64,000 nucleotides of DNA from Blautia luti (lineage in GTDB: Bacteria > Bacillota > Clostridia > Lachnospirales > Lachnospiraceae), in NCBI RefSeq assembly GCF_033096465.1, contig NZ_AP028156.1:3118501-3182500 (forward strand), read 5' to 3'. Position numbers and translations under genes: made by a program. The notes beneath the pieces are model-generated. The model worked only from the letters and a program-made list of their open reading frames with translations, searched no databases and was not told the DNA's origin. Shown here in pieces: positions 33,673 through 41,490 of the stretch (position 1 is its first letter; every line of letters begins with the position of its first letter).

Positions 33673-34662
33673 TTACGCCTCCTTTCCGGTTTTGTGCAGC
33701 AGATGACATCTGCATTTTCTGGTGCCTGCTTCGTTGATGTTCTCAAGCTCCGGCTCCTGCTGGTGGCAGATGTCCATCGCATATTTACATCTCGGTGCGA
33801 ATTTACATCCTTTTGGCATTACGGACAGATCCGGTACGCTTCCAGGAATGGATGGCAGGGATTCTACGCCGCTTCCAAGCTTCGGTACAGAACCTATCAG
33901 ACCCTGGGTATATGGATGCTTCGGGTCTGCGAACAGCTCATGTACAGGTGCTTCTTCTACGATTCGGCCTGCATACATAACAACGACTCTGGAACACATT
34001 TCCGCAACAACACCAAGGTCATGTGTGATCATCAGAATACCTGTGTTTTTCTTAGCTCTGATGTCCTCCATCAATTCCAGGATCTGTGCCTGAATAGTAA
34101 CGTCAAGGGCTGTAGTCGGCTCATCTGCGATGAGAAGTTCCGGCTCGCAGGACATTGCCATCGCGATCATAACACGCTGGCACATACCGCCGGAGAGCTG
34201 ATGGGGATAGCTCTTTAATGTCATATCCGGTTCAGGAATACCTACGGATTTCAGAACTTCAAATGCTCTGTTGTGTGCTTCTTCTTTTGAGAAATTATTG
34301 TGAAGCAGGATTGCTTCTGTCAGCTGTTTCTCAATTCTCATACATGGATTCAGAGAGTTCATAGGCTCCTGGAAGATCATGGCAACCTCACGGCCTCTGA
34401 TCTTTCTCATGCCTTTCTTGTCCTCTTTCAGGAGGTCCTTGCCGTTAAGCAGGATCTCACCGTTGGAAATCTTACTGTTACGTGCCAGAAGTTTCATAAT
34501 GGAAAGGGATGTTACTGATTTACCACATCCGGACTCTCCTACCAGACCAAGGATCTCACCCGGCTTAATTGAGAAGCTTACATTATTGACTGCTGTCACC
34601 CATGTTTTATCTCTTTTAAACTCCGTGCGGAGGTTCTTTACTTCTAATAATTTTTCTGCCAT
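33673..34662 (-). CDS. Oligopeptide/dipeptide-type ABC transporter ATP-binding protein (OppD/DppD)
   Basis: 329 residues: Walker [12 protein letters not shown], signature [10 protein letters not shown] (one unusual Cys in the usual MRQR), Walker [13 protein letters not shown], and the C-terminal cysteine-containing extension [15 protein letters not shown]. It pairs with the OppF-type ATPase and is coupled to it by a 3-bp gap. Confidence 0.92.
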   Translation of the reverse strand: MAEKLLEVKNLRTEFKRDKTWVTAVNNVSFSIKPGEILGLVGESGCGKSVTSLSIMKLLARNSKISNGEILLNGKDLLKEDKKGMRKIRGREVAMIFQEPMNSLNPCMRIEKQLTEAILLHNNFSKEEAHNRAFEVLKSVGIPEPDMTLKSYPHQLSGGMCQRVMIAMAMSCEPELLIADEPTTALDVTIQAQILELMEDIRAKKNTGILMITHDLGVVAEMCSRVVVMYAGRIVEEAPVHELFADPKHPYTQGLIGSVPKLGSGVESLPSIPGSVPDLSVMPKGCKFAPRCKYAMDICHQQEPELENINEAGTRKCRCHLLHKTGKEA

Positions 34663-34674
34663 GGTTTCTTCCTC

Positions 34675-35574
34675 CTAGTTCATCTTTGGATCCAGGGTAT
34701 CTCTGAGACCATCGCCCAGCAAGTTGAATGCCAGAACTGTAAGGAAGATCAGAATACCAGGGAACAGTACCATGTGAGGAGCTGTGTTCAGATAGTTACG
34801 TCCTGTGGAAAGCATGGCACCCCAGTCAGGCTCTGTAACATTTGCACCAAATCCCAGGAAACTTAAGGATGATGCTGCAAGGATCGCAGTACCTACACGC
34901 ATGGTAAAGTTAACGATCATAGACTGAATGGTACCAGGGAAAATGTGTACAAACAGGATTCGCATATTGGAACATCCCAGGGAGCGGGCAACCTCTACAT
35001 AAGGAGCCTGTTTTACGGAAATGGTCGCGCTTCGTATGATTCGTGCGAAAGACGGCACAGTAAATACCGCAACCGCGATCATAACGTTTACCATACCCTG
35101 TCCGATGATGGCAACGACTGCGATAGCCAGCAGGATATCAGGGAAAGCGAAAAGTACGTCACAGCATCTCATGATCAGGGAATCAATAATTCCGCCGTAG
35201 AAACCTGCGATCAGTCCAAGTACAACACCGATGGCTGTACCAATGATAGTAGCTGTCAGCGCACATGTCAGGGAAAGTCTGGTACCAACCATCAGACGGG
35301 AGAAAACGTCCTGTCCGTATTCATTGGTTCCCCAGATGTGGGCTGCGCTTGGTCCCTGCATCATAGCTGTGTAATCCGGTGCCTGTGGATCATACGGGAC
35401 TACATACGGTCCGATGATCGCCATCAGGATAATAAAAAGTATAAAGATCAGAGAAACCACTGCTGTTTTTCTCTTCATGAATTTCTTGACAAATTCTTTG
35501 AACTTGCTCTGTGCCTTAGGGAGTTCTTCGGCAGCAGCAAGGTTGATGTTTGATGTTGTGTTCTTATCTGCCAT
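34675..35574 (-). CDS. Oligopeptide/dipeptide-type ABC permease (OppC/DppC)
   Basis: 299 residues from the ATG at 35574, preferred because AAGGAGG lies nine bases before it and it leaves a 13-bp gap after the OppB-type gene; an ATG 30 bases upstream would overlap that gene. Five to six membrane helices and the cytoplasmic EAA loop (APYVEVARSLGCSNMRILFVH) that contacts the ATPase. The N-terminal helix is preceded by a lysine-rich segment, as usual in OppC. Confidence 0.92.
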   Translation of the reverse strand: MADKNTTSNINLAAAEELPKAQSKFKEFVKKFMKRKTAVVSLIFILFIILMAIIGPYVVPYDPQAPDYTAMMQGPSAAHIWGTNEYGQDVFSRLMVGTRLSLTCALTATIIGTAIGVVLGLIAGFYGGIIDSLIMRCCDVLFAFPDILLAIAVVAIIGQGMVNVMIAVAVFTVPSFARIIRSATISVKQAPYVEVARSLGCSNMRILFVHIFPGTIQSMIVNFTMRVGTAILAASSLSFLGFGANVTEPDWGAMLSTGRNYLNTAPHMVLFPGILIFLTVLAFNLLGDGLRDTLDPKMN

Positions 35575-35587
35575 CTTCTCTCCTCCT

Positions 35588-36508
35588 TTACTCATAACGT
35601 ACACGTGGGTTAATTACACCATAAAGAATATCTACGATCAGGTTGATCAGGATGTACTCTGTAGCAAAGAATAGAAGCAGTGCCTGTACAACCTTGTAAT
35701 CTCTGAACTGAATGGAATCTACCAGAAGACGTCCAAGTCCAGGAATAGAGAATACGGTCTCTGCCATAACTGATCCGGAAAGAAGACCACCGATCTGAAG
35801 TCCGGCTACTGTTACGATCTCGATCAGAGAATTCTTGAATGCATGGCGCATAACTACCAGTGATTCAGAGAGACCTTTGGCACGTGCTGTACGCACATAG
35901 TCCTCACGCATGGTCTCAAGCATGGAAGATCTGGAGAATCGGGCAAGGATCGCCATGATTCCGGCTCCCATTGTAAGTGATGGAAGAATATAGCTCTTCC
36001 AGGTCTCCAGACCACTGGTCGGAAGCCATCCCAGGCTTACTGAAAAAAGCTGGATCAATTCCAGACCTAACCAGAAACTTGGAACAGATATACCTGCAAT
36101 TGCTATGAGCATGCCTACATAGTCAAGAATCCTGCCATGGAATACGGCTGCAATGATACCGATGGCGATACCGATGATCGCTGCCCAGATCATAGATGAA
36201 AATGTCAGCATAATCGTTGGTTTCAGTCTTGGTGCGATTGTTTCTACTACTGTTTTACCGTTTTTGATTGAGTCTCCCAGATCTCCTGTGAAAAGACCTT
36301 TCATGTATTTACCATACTGCACCAGTAATGGTTCATCCAGTCCCAGCTGTTCACGTACAACTGCTACATCTTCCTTTGTTGCATCCTGACCGGCAATCAT
36401 TCGTGCCGGATCACCAGGAATCATATGGATAAACATAAATACTACGAATGAGATAACCAGAAGCAGCGGAATTGTGCTTACTAAACGTTTACCTAAATAA
36501 CGTCCCAT
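35588..36508 (-). CDS. Oligopeptide/dipeptide-type ABC permease (OppB/DppB)
   Basis: 306 residues, six membrane helices: N-terminal RLVSTIPLLLVISFVVFMFI, the MIPGDPARMIAG loop typical of OppB/DppB, and the EAA loop DYVRTARAKGLSESLVVMRH. It forms the membrane channel with the OppC-type protein. It is 206 bp after the substrate-binding gene, with a strong hairpin in between. Confidence 0.92.
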   Translation of the reverse strand: MGRYLGKRLVSTIPLLLVISFVVFMFIHMIPGDPARMIAGQDATKEDVAVVREQLGLDEPLLVQYGKYMKGLFTGDLGDSIKNGKTVVETIAPRLKPTIMLTFSSMIWAAIIGIAIGIIAAVFHGRILDYVGMLIAIAGISVPSFWLGLELIQLFSVSLGWLPTSGLETWKSYILPSLTMGAGIMAILARFSRSSMLETMREDYVRTARAKGLSESLVVMRHAFKNSLIEIVTVAGLQIGGLLSGSVMAETVFSIPGLGRLLVDSIQFRDYKVVQALLLFFATEYILINLIVDILYGVINPRVRYE

Positions 36509-36619
36509 ATTTTTCCTCCTTAATTAATGATTCGTAACTGTTCCGTCCCTTCACAGTGGAATCCTGGACTGCTGAATAGTTACTGTTTTCTAAAAATTCA
36601 ATTGATTTTGCTTTATATT

Positions 36620-36657
36620 CAGAGAACTGCCATAATAATGCTTATGGCAGTTCTCCG
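36620..36657 (-). promoter_or_regulatory. Intercistronic hairpin between binding-protein and permease genes
   Basis: GAGAACTGCCATAA pairs with TTATGGCAGTTCTC (14 bp, 6-base loop) without a following T-run on the minus strand. Such hairpins protect the upstream message or partly terminate, giving more binding protein than permease. Confidence 0.7.
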
Positions 36658-36714
36658 TTTTGAACATCATTGTTATTATTGCTCTATATTATAAATATAC
36701 ACTTGACTTCAGAC

Positions 36715-38325
36715 TTACTGTGCTAAAGTTGCATTTTCGAAGTTGAATGCTCCGTCCGGAGATACATATACGCCAGACAGATAAGATTTTGTAGAGTAGA
36801 TGATCTGGTCATTGCCAAGGAACAGCCATGGGCAAGCTTCCCATGCGATCTTCTGAGCATCGCCATAGTATTTAGCCTGTTCTTCTTCGTTAGCTGTTGC
36901 AAGACCTTCATCCATATCTTTATCAAAGTCAGCATCGTTGAAGTATGCTGTGTTTGCACTTGTTGGAGGGCACATTGTGCTGTAAAGCAGGGAACGTAAA
37001 GAACCATCCATTGTAAAGTCAGATGCAGACCAGTTTACATACCACATGTTGATCTCAGCTTCTTCTTTGTCAACATAAATCTTATCGCTTACAGTTGCAG
37101 GCTCCATCGGCTGAACGTCAACTTCGATACCAATCTGAGCAAGCTGCTGCTGGATAAATGTCATACCTTTGATTTCCTGTGTTGTGTTATCGCCCCACAG
37201 AGTAAGTTTGAATCCGTCTTCATATCCGGCTTCTTTCATAAGTTCTTTTGCTTTATCTACATCATAGGTATAAGCTTCCTGCTCTTCGTATCCGCCGATG
37301 ATAGATGGAACTACAGATGTAGCAGGTTTTCCGTATCCGGAATACATTAACTGGATGTATGCATCTTTATCGATCGCATAGTTCATAGCCTGACGTACTT
37401 TTACGTCAGAAAGCTGCTCCAGATCCATGTTCAGAGTTACATATCTCATGATGTTGGAATCTGTTGTAAGGATATTTACATCGTCAGTTCCTTTGATCGC
37501 TTCGATCTGGTCAGATGGTGTAGGATAGATGAAATCAGCCTCACCTGTCTGAAGCATAGCTGTACGTGCACCTGCTTCCGGAACTTCTTTGATCGTTACA
37601 GTGTCAACGCCCGGTTTCTCTCCCCAGTAATCTTCGTTGCGTTCGAAGCTTGTATGGTCGCCTTCTTCCCATTCTGTACATACATATGGGCCAGTTCCGC
37701 ATGGATGGTTCATGATGTCATTGCCATACTCTTCAAGAGCTGCAGGGCTGATGATACAGAACTGTGTCAGACGGTTGATAAATGGTGCCCATGCCTGTGT
37801 CAGTTTGATCACCAGTGTGTAATCATCAGGAGTCTCAATGCTGTCTACACGAGGAGTTTCAGATCCATCTGCATTGGATACAATAAATGTTCTTCTCTGA
37901 CGAAGGTTATTGTCTTTGTCAACTACACGATCGTAGTTTGCTTTAACTGCTGCTGCATTGAAGTCTGTTCCGTCCTGGAACTTAACACCCTGACGAAGTT
38001 TGAAAGTGTATGTAAGGGAGTCATCAGAAACTTCCCATGATTCAGCAAGTTTGCCAACCAGTGTCTGGTTCTCATCAAAAGAAACCAGTGTCTCATATAC
38101 ACCACGTGTAGCAGAGATAGCACTTGTATCCGGAATGTTTGCCGGGTCCATGGAGCTTACGCTTCCTTCGATGGCGATTACCAGATCATTGTCGGATGAT
38201 TTGGCATCTTCATTTGTGGCTTTGAGGATGTAGCCGTCATCATCTGCTGCAAATGCTGTAGCTGACATGGAAACTGTCATTGCGCCAGCAAGTACTGCTG
38301 CCAGAACTTTTTTGTACATTTTCAT
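36715..38325 (-). CDS. Peptide-type extracellular solute-binding protein (SBP family 5), without lipobox
   Basis: 536 residues. Family-5 landmarks: AESWEVSDDSLTYTFKLRQG then VKFQDGTDF, PCGTGPYVCTEWEEGDH and QAMNYAIDKDAY. Features such as RVDSIETPDDYTLVIKL recall GsiB/DppA-type proteins, but family 5 also binds oligosaccharides and nickel. The signal peptide ends MSATAFA/ADDD, a signal-peptidase-I site, and LAGAM stands where a lipobox LAGC would be. A Gram-positive binding protein without a lipid anchor is unusual. Strong promoter at 38520-38548; first gene of the importer operon. Confidence 0.92.
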   Translation of the reverse strand: MKMYKKVLAAVLAGAMTVSMSATAFAADDDGYILKATNEDAKSSDNDLVIAIEGSVSSMDPANIPDTSAISATRGVYETLVSFDENQTLVGKLAESWEVSDDSLTYTFKLRQGVKFQDGTDFNAAAVKANYDRVVDKDNNLRQRRTFIVSNADGSETPRVDSIETPDDYTLVIKLTQAWAPFINRLTQFCIISPAALEEYGNDIMNHPCGTGPYVCTEWEEGDHTSFERNEDYWGEKPGVDTVTIKEVPEAGARTAMLQTGEADFIYPTPSDQIEAIKGTDDVNILTTDSNIMRYVTLNMDLEQLSDVKVRQAMNYAIDKDAYIQLMYSGYGKPATSVVPSIIGGYEEQEAYTYDVDKAKELMKEAGYEDGFKLTLWGDNTTQEIKGMTFIQQQLAQIGIEVDVQPMEPATVSDKIYVDKEEAEINMWYVNWSASDFTMDGSLRSLLYSTMCPPTSANTAYFNDADFDKDMDEGLATANEEEQAKYYGDAQKIAWEACPWLFLGNDQIIYSTKSYLSGVYVSPDGAFNFENATLAQ

Positions 38326-38519
38326 AGTTTTCTCTCCTTTTCTTTTTGTACGTTGTTGATTAGTTACAATATTGCAGTTAATTTTGGGTACAAAAAAAGC
38401 GTTTTTATTTTTTGCTCCTTTGCAATGTGTTCGATCGGATGTTATGATCCGTTCAGAGTTACGTTTACTTACATGCCCCTTTGCATATTCATAAAAACAC
38501 TTCGTCTTAACTTGACTTC

Positions 38520-38548
38520 AGTATAGCAGTATGCTGTCCTGTTGTCAA
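38520..38548 (-). promoter_or_regulatory. Promoter of the ABC importer operon
   Basis: TTGACA (38543-38548) and TATACT (38520-38525) on the minus strand with a 17-bp spacer, about 195 bp before the binding-protein start. The long leader between them (38326-38519) shows no recognised riboswitch. Confidence 0.75.
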
Positions 38549-38589
38549 TTGTTTTATCGTATTTTGTCTTATTTTGTAGGTAATTGACC

Positions 38590-38637
38590 AAAATTCCCCA
38601 CGAAAATTAGTATTAATCACTAATTTCTGTGGGGAAT
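38590..38637 (-). terminator. Hairpin terminator after mscS
   Basis: ATTCCCCAC/GTGGGGAAT with ATTAGT/ACTAAT inside; the minus strand continues TTTTGG. The T-run is short, so termination may be partial. Confidence 0.65.
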
Positions 38638-38680
38638 CCAGGAAAATTTAAGATAATTTGGTATTGTTTTGTATTGTTTC

Positions 38681-39580
38681 TTACTTTACAGCATGTTTCT
38701 TGACATGAATCTGAAGCTGATTATATGGAATTTCGATTCCATTCGCATCGAAAGCTTCTTTGATCAGTTCATTCAACCTCCATTTCGCAGCCCAGTATTT
38801 CTCAGTTGCCACCCATACACGCAGTCCCATGACCACTGAGCTCTCGCCAAGCTCATCCACGAAGACCACCATTCCCTGATCATCCTTGGTATCCTCATCA
38901 TTATGGAGGATTTCCTCCAGAACTGCCTTGGCTTTCTGAATATCTGAGTCATAGGAGATGCCAACTTTGATCTCCAGCTTCCGCAGATCTCTGGCAGTAA
39001 CATTCGTGATAATACTGTTTGACAGTGTACCGTTGGGTATCACGATATGCTTATTATCAATAGAAATCAATGTAGTATAACAGATCTCAATTTTATATAC
39101 CGTTCCCTCACACTCATTCTGCTGGGCTATGATCACATAATCGCCTACCTGAAATGGCTTAAATGTCAGCAGCATGATCCCGCCGGCGATATTCGCCAGA
39201 CCGCCCTGCAACGCCAGACCTACCGTTACACCGGCAGTTCCAAGTAAAGCTGCCACTGAAGACTCTTTCACCCCGAAATGAGTGGCAATGGTAAATACCA
39301 GCAATACATAAAGCCCAACTCTGAGAAGAGACCCTACGAACTGTATAACACCTTTATCTATAGAAGTCTTCTGCATGGACGTCTTGATCAGATAGACGAT
39401 CCACTGGATCACTTTTCTTCCACCTACGAAGACCAGAAGAGCGATCACCACTTTTATACCGAATCCTGCCAAACCCGGCAGAAAATTCTCAAAATACTGC
39501 TGGTAAGTATCCACCATACTCTCCAGCGTATTTCCCACATTCTGTATTTCCTGTTCCAAATATCTGTGCTCCTTTTCCAA
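38681..39580 (-). CDS. mscS: Small-conductance mechanosensitive channel, MscS family
   Basis: 299 residues with three membrane helices; the pore-lining third helix has the MscS pattern SSVAALLGTAGVTVGLALQG followed by GLANIAGGIMLL (about 112-143). A beta domain (GDYVIIAQQNECEGTVYKIE, IDNKHIVIPNGTLSNS) and the cytoplasmic vestibule follow. The frame begins at a TTG (39580) without a clear ribosome site; starts further in (39517) are possible. The channel releases solutes during osmotic downshock. It lies downstream of DUF1294 on the same strand. Confidence 0.9.
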   Translation of the reverse strand: MEKEHRYLEQEIQNVGNTLESMVDTYQQYFENFLPGLAGFGIKVVIALLVFVGGRKVIQWIVYLIKTSMQKTSIDKGVIQFVGSLLRVGLYVLLVFTIATHFGVKESSVAALLGTAGVTVGLALQGGLANIAGGIMLLTFKPFQVGDYVIIAQQNECEGTVYKIEICYTTLISIDNKHIVIPNGTLSNSIITNVTARDLRKLEIKVGISYDSDIQKAKAVLEEILHNDEDTKDDQGMVVFVDELGESSVVMGLRVWVATEKYWAAKWRLNELIKEAFDANGIEIPYNQLQIHVKKHAVK

Positions 39581-39704
39581 GATTCAGACAGACTGCAGCC
39601 TCGCAGTCTCTGTCCGTAAAAGTCTTTCGACCTGAATATTCCTTATATAAAGTAACACAATCTCCGTCACAGGCTGTAACACGGATTTTCGCAATCCGCT
39701 TCAC
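39489..39704 (-). CDS. Questionable small open frame overlapping mscS
   Basis: A 71-codon frame starting with GTG 12 bp after the DUF1294 stop (MKRIAKIRVTACDGDCVTLY...). Its last 30 codons overlap the mscS N-terminus in another frame. No ribosome site and no family. It may be real as a short leader gene or simply chance. Confidence 0.2.
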   Translation of the reverse strand: MKRIAKIRVTACDGDCVTLYKEYSGRKTFTDRDCEAAVCLNLGKGAQIFGTGNTECGKYAGEYGGYLPAVF

Positions 39705-39716
39705 TGCCTGATCCGG

Positions 39717-39995
39717 TCAGATAAAAATATTGGTTTGTAAAAAATATAGCAGCATTAACTGTGCTGCCAGAATGGCAGGACATCCAATACAGAATTTCAG
39801 CTTTCGGGTCTTATGATGAAAAGTATACATCCCAAGCAGTGCTCCCACTGAGCCCCCTGCTGCTGCCAGAAGGAGCAGGCGCGCCTCCGGAATCCGCCAC
39901 ATACGACGTTTCGCCCTTCGTTTATCTTCCCCGAATGCACAGAATGTGATGATATTGATAATAAGTAGATACAGATAACTATACTGATTTCCCAT
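39717..39995 (-). CDS. DUF1294 family small membrane protein
   Basis: 92 residues with the DUF1294 pattern: YLLIINIITFCAFGEDKRRA then RRMWRIPEARLLLLAAAGGS and GMYTFHHKTRKLKF, giving three membrane helices. Function unknown. The start overlaps the stop of the HPr-like gene (TGATG), so they are coupled. Confidence 0.88.
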   Translation of the reverse strand: MGNQYSYLYLLIINIITFCAFGEDKRRAKRRMWRIPEARLLLLAAAGGSVGALLGMYTFHHKTRKLKFCIGCPAILAAQLMLLYFLQTNIFI

Positions 39996-40228
39996 CAGCT
40001 TAACATACTGGAAACAATGGATTCGAAGTTCTCATCGTAGCCTTCGTATTTGAGCTCCAGGGGCTCTTCGATGCCCAGACTTAATACTCCAAGAATGGAT
40101 TTGGCATCAATAAAAATTTTTCCTTTGGATACGATATCGATATCAAAGGGGCATCTGACTGCTGCACTGACCAATTTCTTGGCTGCCTCTATATCATTGA
40201 TCTTAATTGTCTTATTTGCTGTTGTCAT
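39995..40228 (-). CDS. HPr-like protein lacking the phosphorylatable histidine
   Basis: 77 residues with the HPr fold pattern. The serine helix is kept (IDAKSILGVLSLG, Ser44 equals Ser46 of HPr), but the His15 segment (normally GLHARPA) reads AVRCPFDIDI, so it cannot pass phosphate in the PTS. This resembles Crh, the Bacillus HPr paralogue that works only through Ser46 phosphorylation in catabolite control. Whether HPr kinase acts on this one is unknown. First gene of a two-gene operon with DUF1294; divergent from a LysR gene. Confidence 0.85.
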   Translation of the reverse strand: MTTANKTIKINDIEAAKKLVSAAVRCPFDIDIVSKGKIFIDAKSILGVLSLGIEEPLELKYEGYDENFESIVSSMLS

Positions 40229-40327
40229 ATTCGGTAATCTCCCTTCCTTTTAGTCTCCACAAATACTGTCTGCTGCATGATTGCAGCCAAGCAGGTAAAA
40301 TACCCCAGCGTCCCATTGTCAGGACTT

Positions 40328-40402
40328 TAGAGTGTGTTTGAAAAATCATTCCCACAAATTTTGACGCACATCTTGCAGAAATCCTTTTTCAAACACGCTC
40401 TA
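40328..40402. repeat. 75-bp palindromic MITE-like element
   Basis: TAGAGTGTGTTTGAAAAA (40328-40345) and the complement of 40385-40402 (TAGAGCGTGTTTGAAAAA) match in 17 of 18 bases and flank 39 bp of non-coding sequence. I recall similar sequences as dispersed repeats in Lachnospiraceae. It lies in the divergent region between the HPr-like and LysR genes. Confidence 0.65.
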
Positions 40403-40514
40403 GTGTTGATTTTTTGACCAAGAGGTATTATACTTGTTCACACATTGATATACAAACGTATATTTTCTATATCTGATATCACATTTTTATATACTACAAG
40501 GAGCCGACTGATTT

Positions 40515-41408
40515 ATGATTCTGGATTATTATCGTATTTTTTATTATGTAGCTCAGTATAAGAGCTTTTCCAAAGCAGCCGACGTTATGGGGAATAACCA
40601 GCCAAATATTACGCGCTGTATGAATATCCTGGAGAACGACTTAGGCTGTAAGCTTTTTATCCGTTCTAACCGTGGTGTCCAGCTGACCCTGGAAGGTGAG
40701 AAACTTTTTGAACATGTTTCTATTGCAATCGAACAGCTTGTGTCCGGCGAAAATGAACTTCTCAAGGATAAAGGTCTGGAGAGCGGACTGATCAATATCG
40801 GAGCCAGTGAGACCGCGCTGCGTCTCTTCTTATTAAATGAGCTGGAGGTATTCCATCATCATTATCCACATGTGAAGCTGAGAATCTCCAATCATTCCAC
40901 ACCACAGGCAGTTCAGGCACTGGAAAACGGCCTGGTAGACTTCGCAGTAGTCACCACTCCCGTTGCATTGAAGAAACCTCTTCAGAGAATTCCCCTGTAT
41001 TCCTTCCGCGAGATTCTCATCGGCGGTCCGGAATATGCGGATATTGCATCTGAAACACATAGCCTGCAGGATCTGCAGGATCTTCCACTGATCGGCATTG
41101 CACCAGGGAGCAGTACACGGGAATTGTATACTCAGTATTATATGAGACATAATCTTCCTTTTTCACCAGATATGGAAGTTGCCACCACAGACCAGATCTT
41201 CCCTATGGTAGAACATAATCTGGGAATTAGTTTCTTCCCTGAAGACCTTACCAAAGAACATCTGGCATCTGGAAAGATCATTCAGATTCCTATTAAAGAG
41301 GCGCTCCCTGAGCGAAAGATCTGTCTGATCCGCAATGTAAAAAGACCCCAGAGTATCGCTGCACGCAGTCTTGAAGAACATCTTACTTCACATCGTGAAA
41401 CAGAATGA
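40515..41408 (+). CDS. LysR-family transcriptional regulator
   Basis: 297 residues: N-terminal winged helix (YKSFSKAADVMGNNQPNITR, then LGCKLFIRSNRGVQLTLEGE) and the effector-binding domain (GLINIGASETALRLFLLNEL onward, ending LTSHRETE). The ligand is unknown. It is divergent from the HPr-like operon and may control it. Its terminator is shared with the convergent tex gene. Confidence 0.9.
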   Translation: MILDYYRIFYYVAQYKSFSKAADVMGNNQPNITRCMNILENDLGCKLFIRSNRGVQLTLEGEKLFEHVSIAIEQLVSGENELLKDKGLESGLINIGASETALRLFLLNELEVFHHHYPHVKLRISNHSTPQAVQALENGLVDFAVVTTPVALKKPLQRIPLYSFREILIGGPEYADIASETHSLQDLQDLPLIGIAPGSSTRELYTQYYMRHNLPFSPDMEVATTDQIFPMVEHNLGISFFPEDLTKEHLASGKIIQIPIKEALPERKICLIRNVKRPQSIAARSLEEHLTSHRETE

Positions 41409-41423
41409 TCGGTCTTTATAAAC

Positions 41424-41481
41424 CAACAGGGATTACACCAGCAGATCCTCTGATATCTGCCAAGAGTAATCCCTGTTTTAT
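41424..41481. terminator. Bidirectional terminator between the LysR gene and tex
   Basis: AACAGGGATTAC pairs with GTAATCCCTGTTT around a loop of about 30 bases; T-rich on the plus side. Confidence 0.75.
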
Positions 41482-41490
41482 TATTTTCTG

